Shown here: one piece after another, positions 21,998 to 35,200 of the stretch | Layout of the letters: the number at the start of each line of letters is the position of its first letter | How positions within the stretch are numbered: the first letter of the stretch is position 1 | Origin: Oscarella lobularis | Taxonomy: Eukaryota > Porifera > Homoscleromorpha > Homosclerophorida > Oscarellidae | Length of the DNA stretch: 64,000 nucleotides | Assembly (NCBI RefSeq): GCF_947507565.1 | Contig: NC_089191.1 | Span: 1,054,001 to 1,118,000, forward strand | Direction of reading: 5' to 3' | Made by a program: the position numbers and the translations under genes | The notes under the pieces: model-generated | Told to the model about the DNA's origin: nothing | What the model saw: only the letters and a program-made list of their open reading frames with translations | Database searches by the model: none

Positions 21998-22583
21998 TTG
22001 CGTTGATATATATTTCTTTATTTAAAGGGTTCAGCATGCAAGTAAATGAGAAACAAAACGACCCGCCTCGGTTCCTGTATACATATAGACGATATTCGTT
22101 TGTTTATCTACATCCGGGATATTATGTAGAAAATTTGAGCATAGCTTCCCCTCTCCTCCATCCGCCCCCTCACCCAGACGGGCAAGGCCAGGTGGGCACC
22201 TGCTGTGAGTCAACGGACTCGTGGGGTCACTCCAGACTCCCCCGCGGAGGATGAGCCCGTTTAACCTCCTGGCTCCGAGCCTTGGACTGTGAAAGTGGCA
22301 GCTGGGATGTCAGTCCACTCACAGGTGCAATTCCAAGGGGCGTCACTGATTTACCCGCCAGTGCTCTGCCTTACGCGGGGAGGCGACTCTATAGCCTCTG
22401 CAGAGGTATGGCCTATTTATCGCTCTTGGCCACAGAGGGATGGCTGCGTCTGCCTCGTCGGATTGGGAGAACAACTACACGGCAAAACAATTGACAAGCG
22501 GGGAAACACAAAAGAAGTACCTTGACAAAAATGATGGCATTCAAATATTGCTAGAAAACGGCGCACTGTAGGGAAATTCGCGT

Positions 22584-22609
22584 GGGGGGGGGGGGGGGGG
22601 GGGGGGGGG
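22584..22609. repeat. Poly-G tract
   Basis: 26 consecutive G, similar to the tract that precedes the assembly gap near 9908. Could adopt a quadruplex; its exact length is uncertain in any assembly. Confidence 0.9.
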
Positions 22610-22746
22610 CACTTCAGGCTCTGCGCAGAAAAAGCGTTCACTGTAGATTGCACGCGCTGCTTTCTCGCCTCTTTCTGTCGTCGTTAGAAGCGAAAATGCT
22701 GCGTTTCGACTCTTGTTCTTTGGAAACAATGCCAAACGTTGCCTAG

Positions 22747-22796
22747 GCATTTGGCCACGCCTGTGGGCATTTGGCCACGCCTGTAGCATTTGGCTC
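22747..22796. repeat. 20-bp tandem repeat, about 2.5 copies
   Basis: GCATTTGGCCACGCCTGTGG followed by GCATTTGGCCACGCCTGTA, then a partial CATTTGGC unit. Confidence 0.85.
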
Positions 22797-23185
22797 GTCA
22801 TAATCATTAGCATCTGCTCCCACTCGCTTCTGCGTCGTCTGTACGACGTTCTAACGCCGCTGAATTTGTTCGACTGAAAGCGCCAATTTAGAGAGAAACA
22901 TTTTAGCCCAGACAAAAGCGCACGGACGGAGGCCTCGAACGGGTAGATGCAGTGAATTATACAAGCCCAAGCAGGCTATTCCCTCCACATTCAAAAAATT
23001 TTAGGACGTCTGCAAAAAAAATTAGAAGTACAATCGGCTGCAACATGCATCTACTCCGTGTCTTTTACCTTGACTGTGGTAATCAGACTTAATTTAAAGT
23101 CGCACTTCCTGCGCTTCAATCTATGTGAGCCAATGATTAGATATCGTCCATTGTTACCAACACCGTTGTCAACACAGCGAGAGCT

Positions 23186-23224
23186 AGCAGCAGCAGCAGC
23201 GGCAGCAGCATGCAGCAGCAGCAG
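23186..23224. repeat. CAG-type microsatellite
   Basis: Imperfect run of AGC/GCA triplets, interrupted near 23200 and 23211, in the 3' flank of the giant gene. Confidence 0.9.
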
Positions 23225-23294
23225 TGAAAAGCAAAGCACGAAGAGGGGAAAAAAGGCAATTGAAACAACGGGCTGATGATGGAACACGTCTCGG

Positions 23295-26200
23295 TCAATG
23301 ATCAGCACTGCCAGATTCGTTTCCAGCAGACGCCTGCGCTTCTTCCGCGTCCACGTACTCATTTTCTATCGCTTTGATCGGCTGCGCTTCACCCGCAGCC
23401 GGCTCAGTGGTCGCTTTGTTGTCGTCGTGTGACTCAGCATTCTTCGCGTCAATCTCGTCGTAAGTTGGATTCATAATGTTTCCTTCGTCCTGTTCTTTCG
23501 GACATCTAAAGCAGAAAAATTGATCTATTACATAATACAAATATTTTCGCTTTTTCTTCACTTTGTGTTGTGAACGGGACGTTTTCTTTTACGCACCACC
23601 ACCATAGCAACAACGACAATAACAACAATGAGAACGGCTCCGCCGGCGGCACCAAGCGTCGCACCGATAATGACGCCGGTGTCCACAGCTTCTGCAAGAG
23701 TAACAACAATAGAACAAGCAGATCCATTGTGCTTGATATACACAGACCTGATCGGGTCGATGGACACTGGCCAGAAGAGGAGCAGACGACAGTGATGTGA
23801 ACTGTCGACATGCTTGTTATTGGAGGCGTTCCGCGGTCCGTCGCTGCTATTGGGAGCTCGTACGAATCGTAAGTCTCGACGTCTAACTCTCGAGCCACGA
23901 ACAGAACACCGGAAGACGAACTGATAGCAAAATATTCCTGCTCCGTTTGAAGAGAGAAAACGATTTCTCCATTCAAACCTAAAAAATAAAGTTGAACATT
24001 ACGCTTTGCAAAATTCTTGCTATTCAATTCAACAAACCGGAATCTGCATCGGTGGCGGTGACGTTTACGACTGTGTACCCTGGTTGCTCTCCAAGAGTAA
24101 CGTCGGCTTCGTATCGGTCCCGACCAAAGACGGGCGCATTGTCATTGACGTCAACCAGTGATATAACAGCCTTCGTTTCGGCCGTTCGGCGAACGGGTTG
24201 AGTCAAACTGGCGACAATAACGACGTTGAATATTTTGAATTTTTCGTAATCCGCATTCGACGCGTTGGCGACTCGAACAATCCCGTCGTTTGACACGGAG
24301 AAGGCATTCACTTTCTTGCCACGTTCAGACGTTTGGCTTTTGATGAAATATGTTAATGAAGCGTCCAATTCGCCGTCGACGAGAGCTTGCACAGTCAGAA
24401 CAGATGTACTGCTAGACGAGTTTTCTTTCAGCGCCGTCTCGTATCGGTTTTGAGCAAAGGCTGGCCATCTGGCATTAGCTTCTTTCAAAACGACAACGAT
24501 TTCTGCGGTGTCGGACAAGGTCGCGTCGTCGGCATCTACCGCCGTCACCACGACGACGTACCTCCGGGTTGAGTAGAAGTCAAGTACTGCTGTGTCTGAC
24601 AAGTATAAGCCTGATTCGCGGATAACGAACGTTCCACTGGTTCCGTTCGGAAGCACAGACGTCAGCTGATAGTTTACTCGATCAGGTCCCGATACAATGT
24701 CAGGGTCTTTCGCATCCAGCTTTAGCACGAGCGATCCTTTTTTCGCTTCTTCTTCCACGACGACGACGTATTGACTCTTTGAGAACTTCGGAGCATTGTC
24801 GTTTGCATTCTCGATGGAAATCCGGAAGGAGGCGAGAGCGACGGCGCCGGGAACTTCTGTCGTTTTGGCAACGACAATGACGTCATAATAAGGCTGATGT
24901 TCGTAATCGAGAATTCCGTTCACAGTCAAAACGCTGGTCTGAGGATCGATGCTGAATGGCAAGGAGTCGGCGCTATAGAGGCTGTAGAAGACGCGATTCC
25001 GGTCTAGAGTCGTTTGAATTTCGAGATTCGGCGAAACGGGTATGACTACGCCACTGGCAGCCGCTTCGCTGACTTTCGCACTCCACGCCGCTGGAGTGAA
25101 GTCGAAAGGACGAGATAGGGTCACTGTGAGAAAGAAATCGCACGACTTTGGTCTTGTCCCTTCGTCGCTGGCCGTCACGCGGAAACTCGCCTGAGAAAAC
25201 AGCCCAGTTGGAATAGGAGGTGCATTGGCGAGAGCGACGGTTGCCGTTCCGTTTTTGTCGTTCACTTGAAGTCGAAATAAAGACGAGGTAAGTGAGGAGG
25301 ACCCGAAATCCGTTACGTTATACGTCAGCCGTCCGGCGGCTCCGTCGTCGCCGTCTAGCGCTCGGAACGTAAAAAGAGTCGAACCGATTTTCGCTGCGGT
25401 CGAAATAGCCGTCGCGAGGTTCTGCGGAGAGCAGATTGGAGCGTTGTTTTCGAGGACGACGTCGACTTGAACTTTCTCCGTCGTCTGACACTCCGGTTGT
25501 CCTCGATCCGAAGCGGTAACACGCAAAACGTAGCTTTGCGCCGTAAGCGCCCCAGTCAGCGTGACCGTTCCCGTTGTAGAGTCTATCTCAAACTGAACCT
25601 CTGCGTCCAACGAGTATCGAACGATTCCGTTGGGCGACGAGTCCGAATCGGCATCGGTTGCGCTAATGCTAAGGAGTCTTGTCCCCGAGCCTGCCGCTTC
25701 GCTGACGCTTATCGATGGCGGCAGTCCGACAAATTTCGGGCAATGCAGATTTGGTTCGGTCACGGCTGCTGATATGAGTAGATCTCCTGTCAGCGGCGGC
25801 AGTCCAGCGTCTGAAGCCGTGAGAATTAGCGGCAGTACTTGGCCTTTATAGGCGGTCAGCGACGCCGCCGTCGTTACGACGCCCGTTTGAAAGTTGACTC
25901 GGAATAGCGCGTGACTTCCGTCCGAGCTTGAAAGAGTATAAGTAAGACGACCGTTCTTTCCACTGTCTGGGTCCATCGCCGGCAAAGAGAGAATCTCTGA
26001 TCCTATAGATGACGTTGCGAGAACCGAGATGTCGATAGACGAGGAGTTGAACTTTGGAACGTTTTCGTTGATTCCGGCTAGCTGGTCGCAGCGAGGCCCG
26101 TCGTATAGTGCAGTGCAGTGGCATGTGTCTGGACCAATGCATGATCCCTTCGACGCGTCGCCGCAGTTGTTGACGCCGGAGCAGTCTGGAATGTCACAGT

Positions 26201-29200
26201 CCGATCCTCCCCATTGTGGATCGCAAGTGCACGTGTCAAAAGTGAGGCACTTGCCATGACCTGCAATGAAAATGTTTTTAAATAATGCACACAATCTTAA
26301 ATATTAATTATAACTTTAATTATAAATTTGCTTTATAGACTTTTACCTGAGCAAAAATATTTGGCTTCGCACGAAAATTCCTGGCAATCTGCTCCCTTAT
26401 ACCCCAAATCACACTCGCATAGATCCACTTCGACGCATTTTCCATGGGCAGAACAGTTGCTCTGTTGAAGACAAGTTGCCTCGCTGCAATTGACTCCGGA
26501 ATAGCCAGCGTAGCATAAACAAAAGTTTCGTCCGTTTCTCGTCGCACAGGCGCCGTTGCCTGAGCAGTTGTTCAACTCCGAGCAGCTCGTTGGCGTCGAG
26601 CAATCTACTCCGCTATAACCAGAGTAGCATTCGCATGCGTTCGGGCTGACGCAGTCGCCGTTTCCGGAGCAATCGCTGACGTTCACGCAAGAAGGCATAG
26701 CGCAGCCCGATCCCACCCATCCGTTGTCGCAGTCACACTTGTCAACGTCCACGCAAACGCCGTGGTTGGAGCAGTAGCCGACGGTTTCGCACGAGTAAAC
26801 AGTGCATGCGACGCCAGCCCAGCCGTAGTCGCAGCGGCACGTGTCGTGGGCAACGCAACCGCCGTGGTTTGAGCAGTTGTTCAGGCGGCTGCAGTCGGCC
26901 TTTTCGTTGCACGAAGAACCGGTAAAACCGACGCTGCACTGGCAGACGTCGTGAGATTTGCAACGTCCCTGAGCGGGACTGGTGCAATTGGCAACACCAT
27001 AGCAGGTAGCTACAAAAAAAAGAGAGAATTTTAAGAGAGACGTTCTCTTGTCGGTCTTCCGGATTATTTTATAAAATCTACCATGTACCGATGTTTCTAC
27101 TTTTGAATTAAACTCAAGCTGTTTAATTCCAGTATCTGTAAAGTTTTCCGTTCTTACCTGGCTCGTCGCAGAGCGGTCCGTCCCAGCCAAAATGGCACTG
27201 GCAGAATCCCGAGACGCAATCCCCGTTGAGGCTGCAGTTGTCGCAAGAGCCTAACGATTTCAGATAAGCTATAAGATCCGTTCAGAATTAACGAACAAAC
27301 AAACCCAGGTTGCAATCGTTCCCAAACCATCCCGGAAGACAGACACACGAATCATCGACGCATCGACCTTTGCCAGAACATTGAGTGGGACATCCTATAA
27401 TAATAATAATAATAAAACTTCTGAGTTACCAAGAGCCAGAAAAGGCTAGAGATGGCGACGACTCGCAAAGTCACGGACACGAAGCAATCTAGCAAGGTTT
27501 ACCTGTTTGAAACGCTTCTTGATGAGCCATAGTCGTGTCGTTCGTGACTGCCACGTCAAATACACACTCACTCAAGCGAACGCCATCGAGACCTTGTTGC
27601 TTGCACGCGGCTTCGGCCATCTGTATGTCGACAATAAATTTTTAGGCATGTTTCGGCTATGCATATCGAGCTCGATACCTGTCTCGTCGCAGAGTCAATA
27701 TTGTCGACGCTGTAGACAGGTACGAAATTCGGATCGGTATATGAAAAATCCAGAGTGTCGTCTTTATGAAAGTTCGAATGATTCCACGACCACGTTCCAC
27801 TCAGGCCAGAACCGTCAAACGTTTGATCAATTTTCCCTACGAGAAACCAGCGCATAGTAGGACTAGGTCTCTCGACGTATAATGCATTAGGTTCACTTAC
27901 AAGATTTCGCGAAATCTATTACATTGCTTTGATTGCGTGTGCGCCCGTCCGAGCCGACCAAGTCATTCGATATATCGCCGTCCATCAGGCCACACAATCC
28001 TTCAGTTGTATGTTTGAAAGACGCGACCGGCGAAAACAAAAGATTGATGAATTGTCGTTTCATTTTAGAACTGTAGCGGACGTCGACGGTCAGGGAGACG
28101 CCGCTGGAAAATTGAAACGATATAAGAGCAACGATTTCTTGAGACGACGAGTTTAAAAGGGTTTCAAGGAAAATTTTCTTGTCGGCGAAGTACAGTTTCA
28201 AACCATCCGAAAGAGGAGTGACTACGCCGTCGATCCTACAAAAGGTTCGATCAATTATAAACCAAATAAGTTTTAAAGCGATAATTTAGCAATTAAATAA
28301 ACAATGTATCAATTTAATTTTGAAAGTTTTAGATGCAGACTTGAGATATTTCTATGATTTCGAGTTTACCGTAGAACAGGAAAGTCTGATGGCTGCGGCT
28401 GATGCGGAGTAGAGATTGCAACAACGCTCGAGCCGAGTTTTATGGCAAGAGCGCCAATCAAAGAGGCGCGATCGTACTTGAAGAAACGCGTGCTCACGCC
28501 GAAATCGTTCGGGACGCTTTTGCAGTACCAAAACTCCCCAATGTCAAAGAAGTCGTAATTGAACCCTGCAGGCGAGAACAGCATTATTATGAACTCTAGA
28601 CGTGCAATGAAATGAGATCTATCACCGTCAAGCGTTTGTAGATGAGGATCGCCACCGCCTGGTCTGGGTCGAGCTATCTGACATCCAACACCCATCCACT
28701 GCTCGTCGCAAACGCAGTAGGGTTTCATGTCACTCTCTGATCCTGAAGGTATAGTACAAACTCCGTTGTCAGAACAAACTAGAAAAAACAATCAAGTTTG
28801 CTTCTTGCTAAAAATTAATGTTTTCCAATTTTATAAAGATTTAATTTAAATATATAATCTTGCTTTTAGCAGCTATTCTAGACGATTTTAATTAATGAAT
28901 TTACATGGAAATGGAGTACAGTCGGGTACGTCGCAGAAAGGCCCTTTCCACCCGTCCGAACAAACCGGTGGCAAGCCGCCACGCCCGTGCTTGGACTGGC
29001 AACTGCACGTGCAATCTTGCCAAACGGGCTCGAGACCCTCGGGACAAGTAGGACACCTACATCGCAACACGTGGTACTGTACAGCGCAGAGGCAACATGC
29101 CTTTCTCACTTATCGTTCGGGCAATTGCAACCGCTTGGTCCGAGTTCCGAGTCTTCGCAATTTTTGCACTTGCATCCACACTGACATAATCCGAATGGAT

Positions 29201-32200
29201 CGTAGACACTCTTGCTTCCATCGCCGCAAGTACACTCACACTAAGTACAAAAGTTTTTCTTTCTAATTACATAATTGATCGTACGACTTCTTCTTACCGG
29301 ACACGTGGCCGAATTTATCGCGGTGGTAAAAACAGAGTCAGTGCAAGCGCACTGGCAGTGCTTTGGCGGAGGATGTATACGTGGATCCTCCGCTGTCCCG
29401 TCCTGGCAGGGTGCCGTGCACCTGCAGCCGGGCATTCCAACGCAATCGCACGCCTGACAGATTTTGACACCGCCGTTGTCAATGCACGGAGCGCCACCGG
29501 GGCACTCGCAGGGACAGTCACTTTCGTCGTCGAGCGGCAAGCATCGCCCGTAGATGCCATCAAGAAAGCTAATTTGCAGCAACGGAGGAAAGAATTTAGA
29601 GAATTGAATTTTTTGAAAGTCAATAGACATCTGCGCGTCGACTTCATAAACTCCCGTCCAAGAAGAGATCAAGACTTTCTAAAAAGCAACCAGTGGTTAA
29701 TTTTTCAATGAACGAAAATTATATTAATTTTCAAGTTCAGTCTATCGTTTCGTTTTAAGATTCGTTTTGGTTTGCCAAAAAAGCTGCTTTATAGCAAATC
29801 CGAGTGCATGCAGCGATTCTCACCTTTCCGAAATCACATCCCTTGGCACATCGCCAAGACTCGAGATGCGTGCCGAACCACGGAGTAACTTCAAAGTGAA
29901 ACGACGACTCGGGACTCAGATTTGGCGTTGATGAAAACGCCGAAGCGATAGTTGACGGTAGCGACGACGTGACGTGGGCGGGCGGAGAAAACGACTTGGG
30001 CCAGTCGAAACTCATCGTCGGCAAGAGACCCAAAGAAAAGTCTCCGTCGTGCTGAGGATGGACTGATAGGGTTTGGACCGTCTGAAAATCTGCCTGAAAT
30101 ACATTTTCCCGACTACGTTTCATTTGACAATTGCTGTTAATACCTGTTTGACGAATTCAGCGCCGACGCCGTTGCGCCACACAGTACCAAACGAAGCATT
30201 TCCACGCGATTCGGAAAAGTGAGAAAACGAAACGTTGGTAGTGGACTAAAAAAGGTTTACATTACACTCGATCTAAGAACAAGTATTCGCAGGCTTACTC
30301 TGTAAATTATACTGTACGAGTGCTCAACGAGCAACGCAGCCTCGCCGCGAATACACACGGGACCATTCACGGGACCAATTGATATGCAAAAATCCCGAGT
30401 TGAAGTATATAGCGGAAGAGACGCATGTTGAATGAAGTCTCTAAAAAGAGTCAAGAAATAAAATTCATTTCGCGACTAAACTCGTTTGTAGAACAAGGTC
30501 GCAACTTACCCACGTGGATTTTTATTCTGAAGGTTCAGGTTTATATTCATTCCCAAGTGCATAGAACCGTCGAACGCGAATCCCAGTTTCGTCACAAACG
30601 GCGACGAGTGGTTCGTTCGAAACGTCATCACAATGCGAGGATCGTAGCTGACAAGCGATTCCGTAGTAATTCGACCGCCGTTCGGAGCCTGAAACTAGGA
30701 AACGCAATAAAAATAGTTATTCCCAATAATCGTTTGTCGCGTTCAAGTACTTTTTTCTCTATCGTCTCGTGATAATAGAAGCCGGTTTTTTTCGTCTTGC
30801 ACCACGCATCCACGTTCTGTCCACTGCCAAGCGTGGAGCAAGGAACTCCCGTCCCACGAAGCGGTTTCAATTCAACGACCGTCGCGCTGCCGTCAACCGA
30901 ACGGTAACTAACAACAACTAATCCGGCGACAGGTCCGCTTGGTCGACCGACGATCACGTCACCGACGGCAAGATCAAGTCCGGATGGTGAGACGTTTTCG
31001 TAGACCAAGATACCGTCGAGACCGGTTCCACCGAAGCCGGTCGCGGCTGGCGCGAGCGCGACAGGAGGCGATCCGACGGCATTGACCTGCAATTTGATGC
31101 GCGGTGGCTGGGGATTCGGCTCGCAGACGGCCATGGAAGTACGAACAATGGTGTTTGAGCTGGCCGCTGCGATAGACTCGACTCTCTCGAGGAACCCATT
31201 TCCGTGCACGCTAACGAGCCCCTGACTGCCGGATAGATCAAGATTGAGTGCCGCTGCGTCCGACGTCGTCAAAGCGATGAAGATATTCCCCGTCGAGCTC
31301 TCTCGGCATTTGTAAACGGGCGCCGACGACGAGACGACGACTGTCGTAGCGGCACCAGGGAGCTGCGGCGTTGGCGAGTTGGCGATTATTTTGATAGCAT
31401 CGGCGTTTGGTAGTGTCTCCGTCGCCGCTTCGTCGAAAACGTTTTCCAATGGAACGTTATGGATGAAATCCGCATATTTTATTATTTCTTCTAAACGAGC
31501 CGGTGCCGCCTTGATCAGCTGGTACGATCCCCACTGCGTCGTCGAAAGAATTTTATCCTGTATCACGCCCGCTTGACGACTCAGGAAAATTTGACGAACG
31601 AAGACGTTTTGCAAAGGCGGAAAGGCGACGTAGTAATTAAAGGTGTCTTTCACGAGAAGACGATAGATGCTCGACGTTCGCTCATCAACTCGGACATCCG
31701 GGTGAAGATCGATGTTCATTGTGAGTCGATCAGGGGGTGTAAACGAGTGTCCCGCTCTTTTGGATCGGAATCTGGACTTTCCATTGGGCAAGTGGCTGGG
31801 AATCTTTCTTTGCGGATCAGGTCCACCGTCGATTCCGTAGTCGGGTGTCACTCTTCCGTAAGGACAACGATCTTCGTCCCAGCCGGAACACGGAGACTAC
31901 AAAACAGTTGATTTTCCAATAAAGACTTCTCTGCTTTGGTTACGATATAAATTTATTAAATCTGACCGTTTCCAAATAGCAGTTGGCTATATCGCGACAA
32001 TGCTGGCAGGTCTCGTGACTGCTTGTTGCAATTGTTGAGTTGCAAGGACCGGAGCAGCCTATGTCCTACCAAAACAAAATTAGATGCTCACACAGAGTAA
32101 AAATGCATCTTCTGCTATTGTACCCTAATCCGATCTGAACATTTACGTTCAGGAGGGGCGTAGCAACCGTAGTAGAACCACGAAGAGCACGAACGCTTGT

Positions 32201-35200
32201 CCGCACGCACGCCGAGCCCTGGAACGCACGCCTGGTCGCGGTCGCACCAACCGCAGCCAGGCTGGCGAGTGCACGCGTGACAGGTCGAATAGAGATTGCA
32301 GTAGCTCGTACTACACGATCTCCCCTAAAAGAAAGTTCTTTTCAAAATCAGTTAAAAATACTATTTTCTTGCCCTCCAGCCGACGCGGCAGAGACATTGG
32401 TTTGGACCGACGCACGTGCCTAGGCGGTTACAATTGTTGACAGCGGAGCAGTCAAACACGCTGCAGTCACTCCCTTTCCAACCCGAGTAGCAGGAGCACG
32501 TGTCCCGCGAACACGTGCCGTGCTTCGAGCAAGAATTTGGACACAAGCCTAGAGTCACGCTCAGCAACCCTGATAAACAGACCAATGAAGATTTACTTGC
32601 TGGGGACTTCTTGCAGAAAAACGGAAGTCGAACGGCGCAACCATCTGCGGCCAAGCCTGATGACGTCAGCTTCCCACAGTCCCGGGCGGCACCAGAAGGC
32701 AGTCCTCCGTAATCGTAATCCAAAGTTGTTGCGTCCGACCAACGCCACTCGAGGCGGCCGGTGAGATGACGGGTGAAATGAAGACCCAGCCAGGCATCCG
32801 AGGAGACGCTTATACCTGATAGGGAAGGAATGAGCTGCCCCAGAAAAAGGACGTCGTTCGCGGAATGAATTGAAGCCAGAGAAGCCCCTTTCGTCTAAAA
32901 AGAGAACGATATAAGATAAATACTCGTAGAAGAAGAATTTTTTCATGCGCTAACTTCACTTACTTTGCAATACGACGCTGCTGAGTACCAGTCAGCGGAT
33001 CCTCGGACGTACGTGTAGCAATACTTCATGTTCAGGTCTAGAGACCAACCGTACTCGCAGCCTTCCGACAAAAAATAGCAATTAATAAAGCAACGCTTTC
33101 ATTTTCAACGACTTTACCAAAAGGATCTGTCCACGGCGACGTTGTCAGCAAAGGCGCTATACTTACTCCAGCTAAAGCCGGATCAACGGATTTGTCTCGA
33201 ATACGTTTCGCTGCCTCGTTCAAAGAGGGAGAAGTTCCCCACCAGTTGTACGGAGCCAAGTGATTTCCTTGCCCGTTGTCAACAGAAGCCGCAAATTCGT
33301 ACGAATTAGCTGGATTTTGGAAAACGTTACCAGTGTAAACCGGCCCCTTTCCAAAATTGCGAACGGTCCACCGTTGATTCGGCGTCTGTCCGACATTCAA
33401 GTACAATGTGTTGTTTAAAAACAGTTGGCCTAGTGTCGTCCTCGATTCCGTGCTCCAATACACGACGTGTCGAGATAGGTCGTCGAAGAAAGTGTTATCG
33501 GCGACGAAAGTGGAAATTTCGTCAATGAAAAGCGTGTCGTATAACGTTCCTGCCGAATTGCCGCTAATCGTGTTACTGCTGATCGTCGCACGTGGACCAG
33601 AAGAACCGACACCGCCGAATATGCCGATCGTTCGTCCGCCTCGATTTCCGACGATACGATTGTCGAATAGAGTAATATTTGTGGTCTCCGATCGGGTTGT
33701 ACGAAGATCGACGCTGACGGCACCACCAAGGTTGCCGTCTAAGGTGTTTTTCACTATTAACGCGATGGTATTGTCAACTGAAAGAGCAACGCCTGCGGCG
33801 CGTCCGGTAAACATAGCAGGCGTCGCACGGCCGTTTGCCATGATGTCGTTTCGGATCAGGGCGATAAAATGACCGACGGAGCCGAAGCCCAAGTCGCCGC
33901 CGTTTGTGCAGTTGACGTCGATGCCGTTCCACGCGTTATATCGTACGATTGAATTTGTCACGGAAAGACTTGAACGGTCGTGCGTGCTTCTGCTCGAGTT
34001 GAACGCTATGCCCGAAATCAAGTTGAAGTCGAATTTCGAGTCGATTATGGTGTGAGTTGACTGAGAGAAAGATTCTAAAGAAAAAAAAATAGCTTGCATA
34101 TACTCTTGAGAAATTCAAAGGCTGGCAAAGATATTACTTGTGGAGTGCTGCTGAACGTAAAGCAATACGTAGTCGCCTCTGGCAAGGAACTCGATGGTGT
34201 TCACCGAAACGCTGATTTCAACTGTTGCTGAATTGCTTTTAGTGACGTAATGAAGCGATTGTTGGGAATTCAATGTTCCTCGAGTAAAGAAACTTTGTCC
34301 ATCAATTTCGAGTCTGCTGAACAAGTCCGTAAACTGAACAGCCATTATATCAATAGAAATCACGTGATCAGCGCTTCCTCGTAAAGTCACGCTGCACGAC
34401 TTCCGAGCGAAAGAAAATCCGTCGTCACTCGCAATATACCGAAGATAGAGTGAGTTTGACACCGATATCGGGCTACTCTGAGAGCAGATGTCAAGTGGAG
34501 ACTGGATGGGATACTGCCACAGGGGCTGCAAATATCCTTCCGCCGAAATCGATAAACCGTCAAACGAATTCAAAGTAAGGAAGACGTCTGTGAACGTGCT
34601 AAACGGCGTGTTCACTAGTCGAACTCCAGATCCCTTATTTTCAACGGAGAAAAGCCTAGTAATTTGAGGCTTCGTCGGCGAGTTAATGAATTCCACGCCC
34701 GACCACGCGTTTGAATCAACTTGAACGTCCGTCAATTCTAGCGCGTGGCCTACGGCTTGTATAGCGGCCACTCTTTCTGCGTTGGCGTATCCGGCTTTAT
34801 AGATCTCGACGTGACGCATAAACGACGAGGAGTCAGACGTGGCAAAACGAATGCCGGACCAATAACTCCACGATTCAATCTTATTGTTGTGAAAGCCGGC
34901 GCCGCGATCGCACTGGACGTACAAAGCTCCCAAATGGCAAGACGACTTTTCGTAGACGTAGTTGACGCACTGTTTCAGGGAGTGCTCCGTGCCGCGGCAG
35001 AGCAGATGCGGCAGCCACGTGTCGTCCGAGTGAACGCGATCGACGTATTCTGACGAGCGTGCAAACTCGACGCTTCCGGAAAATCCCAGCTGTCTGCAGA
35101 CGACAGTGGCCAAGTCGCGATTGTGCGACGAAGGGTAGTATCGATCGTCGGCGTCGTGCAAGGCGCAGAGCGCTTTCCACGTCCCACTGTATAACACTTC

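Larger units (their letters stand above)
21998..23294. other. Intergenic with simple repeats
   Basis: No gene. Contains a 26-bp poly-G tract (22584-22609), a short tandem repeat (22747-22796) and a CAG-type microsatellite (23186-23224). The segment 22140-22480 is GC-rich and of unknown origin. Confidence 0.6.

Noticed and set aside
22541-22915. Proline-rich frame over the poly-G tract
   Set aside because: The composition is caused by the homopolymer; no homology-like pattern or splice structure.
24024-26294. Cadherin gene as an independent gene
   Set aside because: In-phase splice junctions connect it to the EGF/VWD exons upstream and to the TM/tail exons downstream; no signal peptide starts here.
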